DNA of 64,000 nt from Eleginops maclovinus (GCF_036324505.1 NC_086370.1:24222065-24286064), one strand, 5' to 3'. Shown: positions 10,201 to 23,700, counted from the stretch's first letter. Notes: generated by a model from the sequence alone, not told the origin. A program made the numbers and translations.

Positions 10201-13200
10201 CGTCCCTCTTTACTCCTGATCTCTTTACTCCTGACCTCTTTACTCCTGTCCTCTTACTCCTGATCCTCTTTAACTCCTGACCCTCTTTACTCCTGTCCCT
10301 CTTTACTCCTGACCCTCTTTACTCCTGTCCCCTCTTTACTCCTGTCCCTCTTTACTCCTGACCCCTCTTTACTCCTGACCCTCTTTACTCCTGTCCCTCT
10401 TTACTCCTGTCCCTCTTTACTCCTGACCCTCTTTACTCCTGTCCCTCTTTACTCCTGTCCCTCTTTACTCCTGACCCTCTTTACTCCTGTCCCTCTTTAC
10501 TCCTGTCCCTCTTTACTCCTGACCCTCTTTACTCCTGTCCCTCTTTACTCCTGACCCTCTTTACTCCTGACCCTCTTTACTCCTGTCCCTCTTTACTCCT
10601 GTCCCTCTTTACTCCTGACCCTCTTTACTCCTGACCCTCTTTACTCCTGTCCCTCTTTACTCCTGATCCTCTTTACTCCTGACCCTCTTTACTCCTGTCC
10701 CTCTTTACTCCTGACCCTCTTTACTCCTGTCCCTCTTTACTCCTGTCCCTCTTTACTCCTGTCCCTCTTTACTCCTGACCCTCTTTACTCCTGACCCTCT
10801 TTACTCCTGTCCCTCTTTACTCCTGTCCCTCTTTACTCCTGACCCTCTTTACTCCTGTCCCTCTTTACTCCTGTCCCTCTTTACTCCTGACCCTCTTTAC
10901 TCCTGACCCTCTTTACTCCTGTCCCTCTTTACTCCTGACCCTCTTTACTCCTGACCCTCTTTACTCCTGTCCCTCTTTACTCCTGACCCTCTTTACTCCT
11001 GTCCCTCTTTACTCCTGTCCCTCTTTACTCCTGTCCCTCTTTACTCCTGACCCTCTTTACTCCTGTCCCTCTTTACTCCTGACCCTCTTTACTCCTGACC
11101 CTCTTTACTCCTGTCCCTCTTTACTCCTGACCCTCTTTACTCCTGTCCCTCTTTACTCCTGTCCCTCTTTACTCCTGTCCCTCTTTACTCCTGACCCTCT
11201 TTACTCCTGACCCTCTTTACTCCTGTCCCTCTTTACTCCTGACCCTCTTTACTCCTGTCCCTCTTTACTCCTGTCCCTCTTTACTCCTGTCCCTCTTTAC
11301 TCCTGTCCCTCTTTACTCCTGACCCTCTTTACTCCTGACCCTCTTTACTCCTGTCCCTCTTTACTCCTGACCCTCTTTACTCCTGTCCCTCTTTACTCCT
11401 GTCCCTCTTTACTCCTGACCCTCTTTACTCCTGACCCTCTTTACTCCTGTCCCTCTTTACTCCTGACCCTCTTTACTCCTGTCCCTCTTTACTCCTGTCC
11501 CTCTTTACTCCTGACCCTCTTTACTCCTGACCTCTTTACTCCTGACCCTCTTTACTCCTGTCCCTCTTTACTCCTGTCCCTCTTTACTCCTGTCCCTCTT
11601 TACTCCTGTCCCTCTTTACTCCTGACCCCTCTTTACTCCTGACCCTCTTTACTCCTGATCCTCTTTACTCCTGTCCCTCTTTACTCCTGTCCCTCTTTAC
11701 TCCTGACCCTCTTTACTCCTGTCCCTCTTTACTCCTGTCCCTCTTTACTCCTGTCCCTCTTTACTCCTGTCCCTCTTTACTCCTGTCCCTCTTTACTCCT
11801 GACCCTCTTTACTCCTGTCCCTCTTTACTCCTGTCCTCTTTACTCCTGTCCCTCTTTACTCCTGTCCCTCTTTACTCCTGATCCTCTTTACTCCTGTCCC
11901 TCTTTACTCCTGATCCTCTTTACTCCTGTCCCTCTTTACTCCTGATCCTCTTTACTCCTGTCCCTCTTTACTCCTGATCCTCTTTACTCCTGTCCCTCTT
12001 TACTCCTGATCCTCTTTACTCCTGTCCCTCTTTACTCCTGACCCTCTTTACTCCTGATCCCCTCTACTGCCTACCCTCTTTACTCCTGTCCCTCTTTACT
12101 CCTGTCCCTCTTTACTCCTGTCCCTCTTAACTCCTGTCCCTCTTTACTCCTGTCCTTCTTTACTCCTGACCCTCTTTACTCCTGACCCTCTTTACTCCTG
12201 TCCCTCTTTACTCCTGACCCTCTTTACTCCTGACCCTCTTTACTCCTGTCCCTCTTTACTCCTGATCCTCTTTACTCCTGACCCTCTTTACTCCTGACCC
12301 TCTTTACTCCTGTCCCTCTTTACTCCTGATCCTCTTTACTCCTGATCCTCTTTACTCCTGACCCTCTTTACTCCTGTCCCTCTTTACTCCTGTCCCTCTT
12401 TACTCCTGATCCTCTTTACTCCTGACCCTCTTTACTCCTGTCCCTCTTTACTCCTGTCCCTCTTTACTCCTGTCCCTCTTTACTCCTGTCCCTCTTTTCT
12501 CCTGTCCCTCTTTTCTCCTGTCCCTCTTTACTCCTGTCCCTCTTTACTCCTGATCCTCTTTACTCCTGTCCCTCTTTACTCCTGTCCCTCTTTACTCCTG
12601 TCCCTCTTTACTCCTGTCCCTCTTTACTCCTGTCCCTCTTTACTCCTGATCCCCTCTACTGCCTACCCTCTTTACTCCTGTCCCTCTTTACTCCTGTCCC
12701 TCTTTACTCCTGTCCCTCTTTACTCCTGTCCCTCTTTACTCCTGACCCTCTTTATTCCTGTCCCTCTTTACTCCTGTCCCTCTTTACTCCTGTCCCTCTT
12801 TACTCCTGATCCCCTCTACTGCCTACCCTCTTTACTCCTGTCCCTCTTTACTCCTGTCCCTCTTTACTCCTGTCCCTCTTTACTCCTGTCCCTCTTTACT
12901 CCTGTCCCTCTTTACTCCTGTCCCTCTTTACTCCTGTCCCTCTTTACTCCTGTCCCTCTTTACTCCTGACCCTCTTTACTCCTGACCCTCTTTACTCCTG
13001 TCCCTCTTTACTCCTGTCCCTCTTTACTCCTGTCCCTCTTTACTCCTGATCCTCTTTACTCCTGTCCCTCTTTACTCCTGATCCTCTTTACTCCTGTCCC
13101 TCTTTACTCCTGACCCTCTTTACTCCTGTCCCTCTTTACTCCTGTCCCTCTTAACTCCGGTCCCTCTTTACTCCTGTCCCTCTTTACTCCTTACCTGCTT

Positions 13201-16200
13201 TACTCCTGTCCCTCTTTACTCCTGTCCCTCTTTACTCCTGACCCTCTTTACTCCTGTCCCTCTTTACTCCTGACCCTCTTTACTCCTGTCCCTCTTTACT
13301 CCTGTCCCTCTTTACTCCTGTCCCTCTTTACTCCTGTCCCTCTTTATTCCTGTCCCTCTTTACTCCTGACCCTCTTTACTCCTGACCCTCTTTACTCCTG
13401 ATCCTCTTTACTCCTGACCCTCTTTACTCCTGTCCCTCTTTACTCCTGTCCCTCTTTACTCCTTACCTGCTTTACTCCTGTCCCTCTTTACTCCTGTCCC
13501 TCTTTACTCCTGACCCTCTTTACTCCTGTCCCTCTTTACTCCTGTCCCTCTTTACTCCTGTCCCTCTTTACTCCTGACCCTCTTTACTCCTGTCCCTCTT
13601 TACTCCTGTCCCTCTTTACTCCTGTCCCTCTTTACTCCTGTCCCTCTTTATTCCTGTCCCTCTTTACTCCTGACCCTCTTTACTCCTGACCCTCTTTACT
13701 CCTGACCCTCTTTACTCCTGTCCCTCTTTACTCCTGTCCCTCTTTACTCCTGTCCCTCTTTACTCCTGTCCCTCTTTACTCCTGTCCCTCTTTACTCCTG
13801 ACCCTCTTTACTCCTGACCTCTTTACTCCTGACCCTCTTTACTCCTGACCCTCTTTACTCCTGATCCTCTTTACTCCTGATCCTCTTTACTCCTGTCCCT
13901 CTTAACTCCGGTCCCTCTTTACTCCTGATCCTCTTTACTCCTGACCCTCTTTACTCTGACCCTCTTTACTCCTGACCCTCTTTACTCCTGATCCTCTTTA
14001 CTCCTGATCCTCTTTACTCCTGTCCCTCTTTACTCCTGTCCCTCTTTACTCCTTACCTGCTTTACTCCTGTCCCTCTTTACTCCTGTCCCTCTTTACTCC
14101 TGACCCTCTTTACTCCTGTCCCTCTTTACTCCTGTCCCTCTTTACTCCTGACCCTCTTTACTCCTGTCCCTCTTTACTCCTGATCCTCTTTACTCCTGTC
14201 CCTCTTTACTCCTGTCCCTCTTTACTCCTGATCCTCTTTACTCCTGATCCTCTTTACTCCTGATCCTCTTTACTCCTGATCCTCTTTACTCCTGATCCTC
14301 TTTACTCCTGTCCCTCTTTACTCCTGATCCTCTTTACTCCTGTCCCTCTTTACTCCTGTCCCTCTTTACTCCTGATCCTCTTTACTCCTGATCCTCTTTA
14401 CTCCTGTCCCTCTTTACTCCTGTCCCTCTTAACTCCGGTCCCTCTTTACTCCTGTCCCTCTTTACTCCTTACCTGCTTTACTCCTGTCCCTCTTTACTCC
14501 TGTCCCTCTTTACTCCTGACCCTCTTTACTCCTGTCCCTCTTTACTCCTGACCCTCTTTACTCCTGTCCCTCTTTACTCCTGTCCCTCTTTACTCCTGTC
14601 CCTCTTTACTCCTGTCCCTCTTTATTCCTGTCCCTCTTTACTCCTGACCCTCTTTACTCCTGACCCTCTTTACTCCTGACCCTCTTTACTCCTGACCCTC
14701 TTTACTCCTGTCCCTCTTTACTCCTGTCCCTCTTTACTCCTTACCTGCTTTACTCCTGTCCCTCTTTACTCCTGTCCCTCTTTACTCCTGACCCTCTTTA
14801 CTCCTGTCCCTCTTTACTCCTGTCCCTCTTTACTCCTGACCCTCTTTACTCCTGTCCCTCTTTACTCCTGTCCCTCTTTATTCCTGTCCCTCTTTACTCC
14901 TGACCCTCTTTACTCCTGACCCTCTTTACTCCTGACCCTCTTTACTCCTGTCCCTCTTTACTCCTGTCCCTCTTTACTCCTGTCCCTCTTTACTCCTGAC
15001 CCTCTTTACTCCTGATCCTCTTTACTCCTGTCCCTCTTTACTCCTGACCCTCTTTACTCCTGATCCTCTTTACTCCTGACCCTCTTTACTCCTGTCCCTC
15101 TTTACTCCTGTCCCTCTTTACTCCTGTCCCTCTTTACTCCTGACCCTCTTTACTCCTGATCCTCTTTACTCCTGTCCCTCTTTACTCCTGACCCTCTTTA
15201 CTCCTGATCCTCTTTACTCCTGATCCTCTTTACTCCTGATCCTCTTTACTCCTGATCCTCTCTACTACTAACCATAACTAACCCCTGACGGTCCCAATCC
15301 CTGACGGTCCCAACCCCTGACGGTCACTAACCGCTGACCGTCCAAACCCGTGACCGTCACTAACCGCTGACCGTCACTAACCCCTGACCGTCACTAACCT
15401 CTGACCTTAACCCGTGACCGTCACTAACCTCTGACCGTCACTAACCTCTGACCGTCACTAACCCCTGACCGTCACTAACCTCTGACCTTAACCCGTGACC
15501 GTCACTAACCTCTGACCGTCACTAACCTCTGACCTTAACCCGTGACCGTCACTAACCTCTGACCGTCACTAACCTCTGGACCGTCACTAACCCCTGACCG
15601 TCACTAACCCCTGACCGTCACTAACCCTGACCCTCACAACCGCTGACCGTCACTAACCCCTGACCGTCACTAACCTCTGACCTTAACCCGTGACCGTCAC
15701 TAACCTCTGACCGTCACTAACCTCTGACCGTCACTAACCCGTGACCGTCACTATCACCTGACCGTCACTAACCGCTGACCTCACGTCCCCTGACCGTACG
15801 AACCTCTGACCTTAACCCGTGACCGTCACTACCTTCTGACCGTCACTAACCTCTGACCGTCACTAACCTCTGACCTTAACCCGTGACCGTCACTAACCTC
15901 TGACCGTCACTAACCTCTGACCGTCACTAACCTCTGACCGTCACTAACCCCTGACCGTCACTAACCCCTGACCGTCACTAACCCCTGACCGTCACTAACC
16001 CCTGACCGTCACTAACCCCTGACCGTCACTAACCTCTGACCTTGTTCTTCATGTACTGTTGTTAAATAAGGTTTGAATCTGTCCTCAGAGCATCAGAACA
16101 GGATCTCTAGCCTCTGGCTCAACCGGCTCTGTTTCTTTTGTTTAAAGACCTCGGACTCCCCCCGCGGGTCCCACATGTCTCAGGTGGCTGAACAGCTGCT

Positions 16201-17683
16201 TCAGGCGGTTAAAGGCATGGAGCCTCACCTGGTGGCGTCGGTGCTGTCGGAGTTGCGGTCCGACCCCCAGATGGCACAGCGCATTGGACTCGACGCCGAG
16301 ATCAAAGAGATCCTCCACATGCTTGGGGGGCCGGCCGGGGCCCAGGAGAGAACGGAGGACATTGACGATGAGGAGAAGTTCCTGTACGGAGACTCTGAAG
16401 ACCCCAAACTCCCCTCTGAGGTGGTCTGTCCCCAGAGTCTGGACCTGTACGGAGATGTGACGGAGGACGCGCTGTACGAGGACTATCCCCCCTCGCAGAA
16501 ACCCGTCCTTGCTCAGACGTTCAGCCTCCCACTGGGGCCTCACCTACATGCCCCCGCCGCCATTGGGCAGGTGGATGCGAGGTACCGGCCCTCTGCCACC
16601 TCGGACCAGAACCTGACAGGGCCGGAGCCACCAGGGCCGGGGGAGCGTCAGGCGCTGGACGAGTACGAGAAGATTCAGGACCTGCTGAAGACCATCGGTA
16701 TGGACCTGGGCGTGACCGAGATCAGCAAGATGGCCGCCAGGACCAAAGAGCGTCTCCACGGAAACAAGCCGCCCCCTAAGACACCCACCCGCAGACAGAG
16801 GTCGTCCTCCGGCAGCTCGGAGAGGGGCCGGGGTCACGGGAGGCGTAGCCAGAGCAGGAGGCGGAGCCAGAGCAGGAGGCGGAGCCACAGCGGCAGCTCC
16901 AGCAGCAGCAGCGGGGGGCGGGGTGGCAGCTGGAGCAGCGATGATGGCCGCAGGAAGCGATCGTTTCCTGTCAAATCCCACAAACACAGCAAAGAGTCGA
17001 GTGCCGAGAAGACCGCCGTTGCACCGCCAAACAAAGAACCGCCAGCAAAAACCCCCGAAGCACCTGTCCCCCCCACTCATCCCGGGACCCCCATTCCCTC
17101 CTACCCGTCCTCACAGGTCCACGGCATCATGCCCCCCAACTTCCCCCCCCCAGGGTTCGGACAGTATGGGAATTACCTGCCCTACATGCCCGGGCAGTGG
17201 CCCCCCATGTACCCACCTCCCAACATGGCGATGCCCCCGAGCACCGGCCCCGACGAGTTGCCCCCCACCCTGCCGTACCAGAACCCCTACAGCACCCTCC
17301 CGGTGCTGGGGGCCAAAGGTGGGTCATTATTAAAGGGATAATGTAAATGTTAAACGAGAGGAACCAAGTTTTTAGTCTGCTGGATTAAAGGAGTTGTAGT
17401 TTTCTGAAGGTGTGGATGATTTCCTCAGGTGTGGTGAAGCTGAGCAGTCAAGAGAGGAAAGTTTCTGAGGAGCAGAACAACGAGAGCCAGAAACAGAAGG
17501 TAAGTCCTGTGCGGGGGGGGGGCAGGGCAAGACAGGACAGGGCAGGACAGAGCTGATCATCGTGTGTGTGTGTGTGTAGGTTCTGGAGGAAAGGGAGAAA
17601 CTGAAGCAAGAGAGGGAAGTGCGCATGAAGAAGAAGGAGTATCTGATGAAGGAGCTGGAGAGGCTCAGGAAACAGCAAGGTCT

Positions 17684-17724
<41 letters not shown>

Positions 17725-20700
17725 CAATCTTTAACCAACATTATTCATTTATTTGAACTCATGTTGTTGTTCTTCCTCAGGCGAGTTGCTGAGGAAGAAG
17801 CGTCGGGAGAAGGGGGGGCATCGGGACCCTCTGCTGCAGGAAGTGAGCCGGCTGCAGGAGGAAGTGATGTCTCAGATCTCCAGCCTGAGGCGCGAGCACG
17901 AGGCAGCTGAGAAGAAACGCAACGAGATCGAAAAGATCGCCCTGATCCTCGGCCTGATTCCGACCGACCGCCCCCGCCGACTCCCCCGCCCCGCCGACGA
18001 GCCGCCGCCGACACCAGAGAAGAGGGCCCACGAGGGGGGGGGCAGCCCCAAGCCCGCCTGCAGCTCCTTGAAAGTACACACACCTGCACAGGTAAACAGG
18101 ACGCAGCATAGCTAGGGCTCTGTCTTCTAGGATCACCTGGGTCCTCAGGTAGCAGCTAGTGATGCTGATCTGTAAAGGCTCTTTACTCCTCATGACCTCA
18201 CTAAGCTTCTTAGTGACCAGTTAGTCCTCAGTGAATCCTGAATACTGAAATTTAGAAAAACAGCTGCAACAATTTGGCAGAAAAAATTACCTAATTTATA
18301 ATTGAGAGTCGTTACGCTGACGGGAAGTCGGGAGAGAGATTATTTATATTTTCTGTCCAAAAGAACTTCTGCGACGACGTAAAACTGCGAAACTCTGTGG
18401 AGATTACAGTAAAATAAAAGTCTGACTAAAGATGTTCCTCTCAAATGCTGGGAGGAAAACCGATAGCTAGCTCAGCTGTGGGAACAAGCTTTATTTTGAA
18501 AGATCAGTCAGCTGTTTGCATCGTTGTTGCGCGGCGGTCCGTGCGGCGCTGATTTGACGTCTTGATGCCGGAGTGCAGAGACGGTAAGAGACGTTTCCTT
18601 CCTCCAGAGTTTCAGCAGCGTGAATGTTTTAGAGAGTCCTGCCCTCTCCCTCTCACCGTCCTCCATCTTTGTTTCCCAGCAGCCCGCGGTGGTGGCGCCG
18701 TGCAGTGCGGACCCCGACCTGCCGCCCGCCGAAGCCCCCGAGCCATTTGAATACTATGACGCTGGAAACCACTGGTGCAAAAACTGTAACGTCACCTCGG
18801 GATCTATGTTCGATTTTTTCACGCACCTGCACAGCAAGACGCACCGGAAGGTCGGTTTGCCCATTTGAATATTTATATTTATTCATGTATTCATTTTTTC
18901 AATTTTCAATTGTTCAAACTTTGACAGATTTGAAGAATAAAAATGAATATGTGAGAACACCTGGAGCTCAGGCAGCAGAGTGTGTTTGATATCCTCACCT
19001 GTGCAGCCCTGCAGGTGTAACCCTGTCTCTCTGTCCTCAGACTCTGGACCCGTACGACCGGCCCTGGTCCTGTACCACCAACAGCAGCAAGAGCCTCCTT
19101 TCAGAGGAGAAGCTCACCAAGCCCGCCAAAGGTACCCCCCCCACCCCCCACCACGTTAAACTGGTTTTCTCCCATGATGCCGCTGTGCGAGCTGCTGAAT
19201 GTTGTGAGCGTCTCTCGTCTCCAGGTGGATCTGCGGCTCTTTGAGTCTTAATGAAACCTGTCTCCGGGACTCGTCACCACAGAGGACACCGACACTCTGA
19301 TGTGTTTCTGTGTTCTGTGAATGAAACGCACCTGTATTCTCACTTGTTCTTTACATATTTAATATCTAATACAAAACTCATGATCAGATTTCCTCTCTCT
19401 GACAGGCTCTGGTGTGAGGGCGTGGCCAGGTAACCATGATTGACAGGTTACTGCTCTGTGCCGTGTGTTAAACACTGTGTGTGTGTGTGTGTGTGTGTGT
19501 TTCAGGCTCAGAGTTCCTCCTGCCCGTCAGAGGCTTCTTCTGTCTGCTCTGCAAAACCTTCTACGGAGACGCCATTTGTGCCGAGGAGCACGTCACCAAG
19601 CACGCCCACAACGAGAAGTACAAGGTGTGTCCCCGCATGGGGTGGGTGGGTTCACCACAGGGGGTGCGTTGACAACAGGAAGTACAGGGGGCCGGTGGAA
19701 CAGTGAGTCTATCTTAGGAAGGTTCCTAACGGAGCGAAATGACCCAGAGGTCCCTCAGTGGCCGCCATGATAAGAGCTGCTCTGATTCTCTAGATGAGAG
19801 GAAAGGAGCTCTGTAGCTTCCTTTAGGAAACACTGGATCTTCCTTTAGAAGAGGAAAGGAGAACATGCTGTCCCACAATGCCTTGCAGCAACATTTACTG
19901 TGACGCAGCATCCGGCGGTTCACGGAAACAGCCGATCGTGAGAAATGCGTTCGGTTCCAAAGAGCTTGGTTCTGAACGTTCAGCTCTGGATTCATCAAAA
20001 GGAGAAATATGAACGGTACTTTTACTGAAAGGATCAAATAGAGTCTCAGAGTCTCTGAGCTGTGTGGGGTTTCTGAAGCCTTTACTACATGTTGAACTGT
20101 GATATCCAAAGTGATAGCTGAAGGCATCACTAGTTTATTATAACACATTTGTATTTATTATAAATATGTCATATAATCATACCTATTGGATTCATGTGGG
20201 TTACTACGTGAGGCCGGAGGGGGGGTTTTGTAATGCAGAGTCTCTGCTGTCCTGGTTCCTAAAGCAGAAACAGCACCATCAGAGAGCACGGTGCAGAGGA
20301 GAGGCTCTCAGTAGCTTTAGAGGAGCTGTAGTTCCCCACAGCAGACGCTCATTAAGGACGGCCTTCATCATCAAGACGTGGATAGTGTCGCTCAGTCGGG
20401 TTCTCAAAGCAGCCTCTGTTCTTCAGTTCTGTTGAGTTCTCCTATCCACTGTTCCTTTACCCCGGGACCTTTCACACAGAGGTCAGGAACAGCAGATAGA
20501 TAGACCATAGGAGCAGATTTTTGGACGATTCGACCGTACCCAGGGTGTGTTCCCAACAGGAAGTAGTATAATATCTGAATGCTTAAGTTCCGATAGGATA
20601 TTTTTACGATACTTGATATTTCTGATGTTCCATGAATGCATCGTCTGTAGAAAATGTGACCTTGTTGAGTTTCCAGACTTTAGTTTGAGACGTGTTTTTG

Positions 20701-23293
20701 TTCTGGTTCTCAATCTCTTCCTGTTCTGGTTCTCCTTCAGAAACAGATGTACGAGAACCCGCTGTACGAGCAGAGGAGGAACCTGGACCGCCAAGCCGGC
20801 CTGACCTCCGACACCGGTGGCAAGAAACGTAAACATGAGGACGAGGCCAGCAAGGACAAGGAGGAAAAGTCCAAACACAAGAAGGAGAAGAAAGACAAGG
20901 AGAAGAAGAAAGAGGAGGTACTGACGGAGGAGAAGGTTAAGAAGGAGATGGCGGAGAAGCCGGGTTGGAAAGAAGAGGATTTAAAAACTGCTAAAGGCCT
21001 GGAGGAGGAAGTGAGGCCAACTTACAGCAAGAAAGACGAGGAAGAGGAGCAGTTCAAAAGCAGCAAGAAGGAGGACAAGTACCGGCACAGCAGGAGGGAG
21101 GAGGAGGAACGGTACAAATACAGAGAAGAAGAGGACCGCTACCAATACAGCAGAGAAGAACAACACCAGCATCGCTATGGCAACCGTCCAAAGTACGGAC
21201 CAAGAGACGAGGAGTTCAAACACGGGAAATACTCAGAGTCCAGATTCAGGTCTGAGCGTGAGGAAGGGAAACCCCAGGAACCCTTCAAAAAGCTTCAGCC
21301 AGAGAAACCAGTAGCTAAACCAATAGAACCCCCGCCAAAGCCCTACGATCTGCCCAAGATCCTCTGTGGACCCAGTCCCGCCATGAGGGCAAAGCTCCGA
21401 AAGCAGAGCCTGGATGCTGGAAAACCAGCACCCGGGACCGCCTCCTCGACCCCACCATCATTTGGGAAGTTCACCTGGAAGAAGAGGGAGAACTTCCTGG
21501 CGAAGGAGGCGGAGAAAGTGGCCGCCGAATTCATCAAGGAGGACGAGGCGGCGGCGAACCAGGACCCAGCTTCAATCCAGGACTCCTTTGCCAAATCAAT
21601 GGCGGTTGCTAAAGAGATCGCGCAGAAACTGGGGGGCCACCAAACGCCTCCATGGGTCTCCAACGGGGCCAACCGGGGCCGGATCAGACCCAACCTCCCT
21701 GCACCAGCCGTCGTCCTGAGGAAAACCGCTTTGATGGGTAAACCAGCGCCCCTGAACACTTTCCTCTCCATGAGACCACAAGGATCCAGTTTGCCATTTC
21801 AACAGGAAGTGCCATCCATCTCAGATGGTCTGCTGAAGGTCCTGAATGCTCAGAAACATACGCAGGAGAGTAAACCTCCACCTCCAAGTCCTGCACCTGG
21901 GACATCCAAGGCTATGCCCCCGCCGCCGGTGACAAGACCTGCACCGTTTGAGGCTAAACCCCCAGCACCAGTGTTTGTACCTGCACTCCCTCCGCCAGTC
22001 TTAAAACCTGATCCGTTTGAAACTAAACCCCCACCATCAGTGTATGGACCTGCACCCCCTCCGCAGGTCATAAAACCTGCCCCGTTTGAGGCCAAACCCC
22101 GGCCGGCAGTGTTTGGTCCTGCACCTTTTGAGGCTAAACCCCCTCCACCAGTCTTCAAACCTGCACCGTTTGATGCTAAACCTGCACCTCCAGTTTGTAA
22201 CCCCGCCCCGTCAGTTTCCAGACCTGCACCCGCTGAAATTCCCCCTTTGCCCAAACCGGCTCCACCCACCATGATGAGGATTGTGTCCGACGTGGCGGCC
22301 CCAGGGGTCCCGGAGGGGGAGCAGACCCGGACGGTGTTCGTGAAGCCTCCCCCCTTCATGAACCTGGGGGACGGGGCTCAGAGGTCTGAGAAGCTGAAGA
22401 CTCACCTCGCTGCAGCCAAAGCCCAGGACCTGTTCCACCTCTTCTACAGCAAGGGGGACCAAACCGGGGCTGCAAACATCACCAAACCACCAGCAGACCC
22501 CAGAACGGACGGGACAAGCACTAACAAAACTCACCTTACACCCATACAGGCAGCCAAACTCCCACCTGAGCCTTTGATCCAGACCACGCCTCCCCCCGAG
22601 GTTTCTAAACATGCACCACTAAACCTAGTTCCCCAGACACAGCCTCAGTCAGACATTCAGATTGCATCCGTCTGGTCCCTGCAGTCCCCCCCCACCCAAA
22701 CTCCTGAGGAAACCCCACCGAAGCTGAGTCCACCTCCTAAGTTTCAGAGTGAGGTGCAGGACCACCTCACCAACCCAACCTCTGAGCCCAATGTCTTCCC
22801 ACAAACCAAACCTGCCGAGCTGAAACCGACACCCCAAGCCCAGTCTCCCCCCAAACCGGCTCCTGAAATCCAAAAAGAGCCCCAACTCAGCCAGGACCCC
22901 CAGCTTCATCTGGAACCCCAACCAGACCATGACCTTCAGCTCCATCTAAAGCCCCTACCAGACTCGACTCCAGAACCTGCACCCAAACCGTGCCCAAAAT
23001 CCCGTGGCAAGAGAACCCCTCCTGCCCCCCGCCCTGTCCGACAAACCAGATCCCAGACGCGATACCAGACCCAGCAGCAGCAGCAGCAGTCCGACCCAGC
23101 TTCGGGAGAATCTGACTCTGCAGCTTCGGACACAAAGAGGCTGGACACCTCAGAAGAAGGTCCTGACCCCGGCCCGCAGGTGGAAAAGGGGCCCGGCGAG
23201 GACCTCCCCACGATGGAGATCACCCCCGAAACGCTGGGCCTCCCCTCAGACCTGACCTCCTTGGATTTTGACTACGACTTTAACTTTGAGTAG
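7210..23293 (+). CDS. znf318: Zinc finger protein 318 (eleven coding exons)
   Basis: Coding exons: 7210-7413, 9296-9390, 9488-10056, 16148-17318, 17429-17499, 17580-17679, 17781-18091, 18680-18850, 19041-19131, 19506-19624 and 20741-23293 (stop TAG). All junctions are GT-AG and phases agree, giving about 1818 residues if the two lost bases in exon 3 are allowed for. ZNF318 is a nuclear protein linked to pre-mRNA processing and, in B cells, to IgM/IgD alternative expression (known for mammals). Visible signatures are MYRGRR start, VITVGN motif (exon 2), SR-rich region and KSILKRR (exon 3), EEKFLYGD and YEKIQDLLKTIG (exon 4), a coiled coil with RKKRREKGGHRDPLL (exons 6-7), a first C2H2/matrin-like finger in YYDAGNHWCKNC (exon 8), a second finger FCLLC...H...H (exon 10), and FGKFTWKK plus GKPAPLNTFLSM in the large last exon. 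That exon also has K/E-rich and proline-rich tracts and a Q5 run. Exon 3 is broken in two places (see findings). Identity is very secure; exon 1 start is chosen by similarity to the human N-terminus. Confidence 0.93.
7606..7850 (+). repeat. Dispersed repeat B, copy in ZNF318 intron 1
   Basis: Phrases such as TGCTCTGTGGGC, ACATCCGGGTACTTTCTGAC and CTCTGCTTCGGCTTC recur in the same order at 26405-26830. The 26-kb copy is longer and better spaced. Class unknown. Confidence 0.6.
8045..9042 (+). repeat. Teleost interspersed repeat carrying an 18-copy 32-bp minisatellite
   Basis: From 8045 to about 8460 the text (AAGTACGTTTACTC, CTTTTACTCCACTACATGTA) matches a very common fish interspersed repeat. 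From 8463 to 9042 one piece of it, CTTCTACTTTACTCAAGTAC, is tandemly repeated with a 32-bp period, about 18 units, nearly identical; the main variants are ACCTGAG and ATCTGAG. It lies in ZNF318 intron 1. Confidence 0.8.
10106..15262 (+). repeat. 5.1-kb minisatellite of 16-bp units, ZNF318 intron 3
   Basis: About 320 units of a 16-bp repeat, CTCCTGTCCCTCTTTA, with three main variants at the centre (GTCCC, GACCC, GATCC). Rare marker units recur through the array: ACCTGCTTTA near 13193, 13465, 14054, 14469 and 14741, and CCCTCTACTGCCTA near 10110, 12060, 12653 and 12811. These show that longer blocks were duplicated. The sense RNA would be strongly C/U-rich. Confidence 0.95.
15263..16045 (+). 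repeat. Second 16-bp minisatellite, ZNF318 intron 3
   Basis: Units of CTGACCGTCACTAACC with CCTTAACCCG variants continue directly from the previous array with the same 16-bp period but an unrelated sequence. The array ends about 100 bp before exon 4. Confidence 0.9.
18677..18682 (+). promoter_or_regulatory. znf318: NAGNAG tandem splice acceptor before ZNF318 exon 8
   Basis: The acceptor reads CAGCAG, so either AG can be used. The upstream choice adds one glutamine codon (exon start 18680); the downstream choice starts the exon at 18683. Both keep frame. Confidence 0.6.
19625..20740. other. ZNF318 intron 10, repeat-like filler
   Basis: A 1.1-kb intron with no coding exon. Text at about 19690-20360 (CCATGATAAGAGCTGCTCTG, GTAGTTCCCCACAGCAG) looks like an interspersed fish repeat, but I could not define its ends or family. 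Confidence 0.35.
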
Positions 23294-23694
23294 GAGGTCT
23301 GCATATCGGACTGCACCTGAAGGCAGCTGAAGGACTCTACTGGAACCTCCTATGGTCTCCTGATTCTCGAGGTTCGTTGTGCAGCCCAGAGGACCATGAA
23401 GACACAGTGATGCATTGTGGGTAAATAACAGAAATATGTTCAAAAGTTTTACATCAAAAGAACCGGAATATTTTATTATCAGTTTTTTCTGACTGTTCGT
23501 TTTCAGAGAATATCTGACCCTCCAAACATTTCCTGTCTGAGGTGCACCCACCTGTTCTGTTTTATACCCAGCGTTACGTTCCTCTCCAGAGTAAATGATA
23601 AAGTTTGGACCAAAAGACCTCCATGTTCTCGACCCGGTTTACAGCTCCTGTTGTCGGAGGGAAGTCTGTTAGTAAATGCTTCATGTAGAGTTTT

Positions 23695-23700
23695 AATAAA
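23695..23700 (+). promoter_or_regulatory. znf318: Poly(A) signal of ZNF318
   Basis: AATAAA about 400 bp after the stop codon at 23293, just before a 252-bp (TG) tract. The GU-rich tract downstream is compatible with a cleavage-stimulating element. Confidence 0.6.

Noticed and set aside
20981..22945. Minus-strand frames across the last ZNF318 exon
   Set aside because: Shadows of the 2.5-kb coding exon; composition follows the sense codons.
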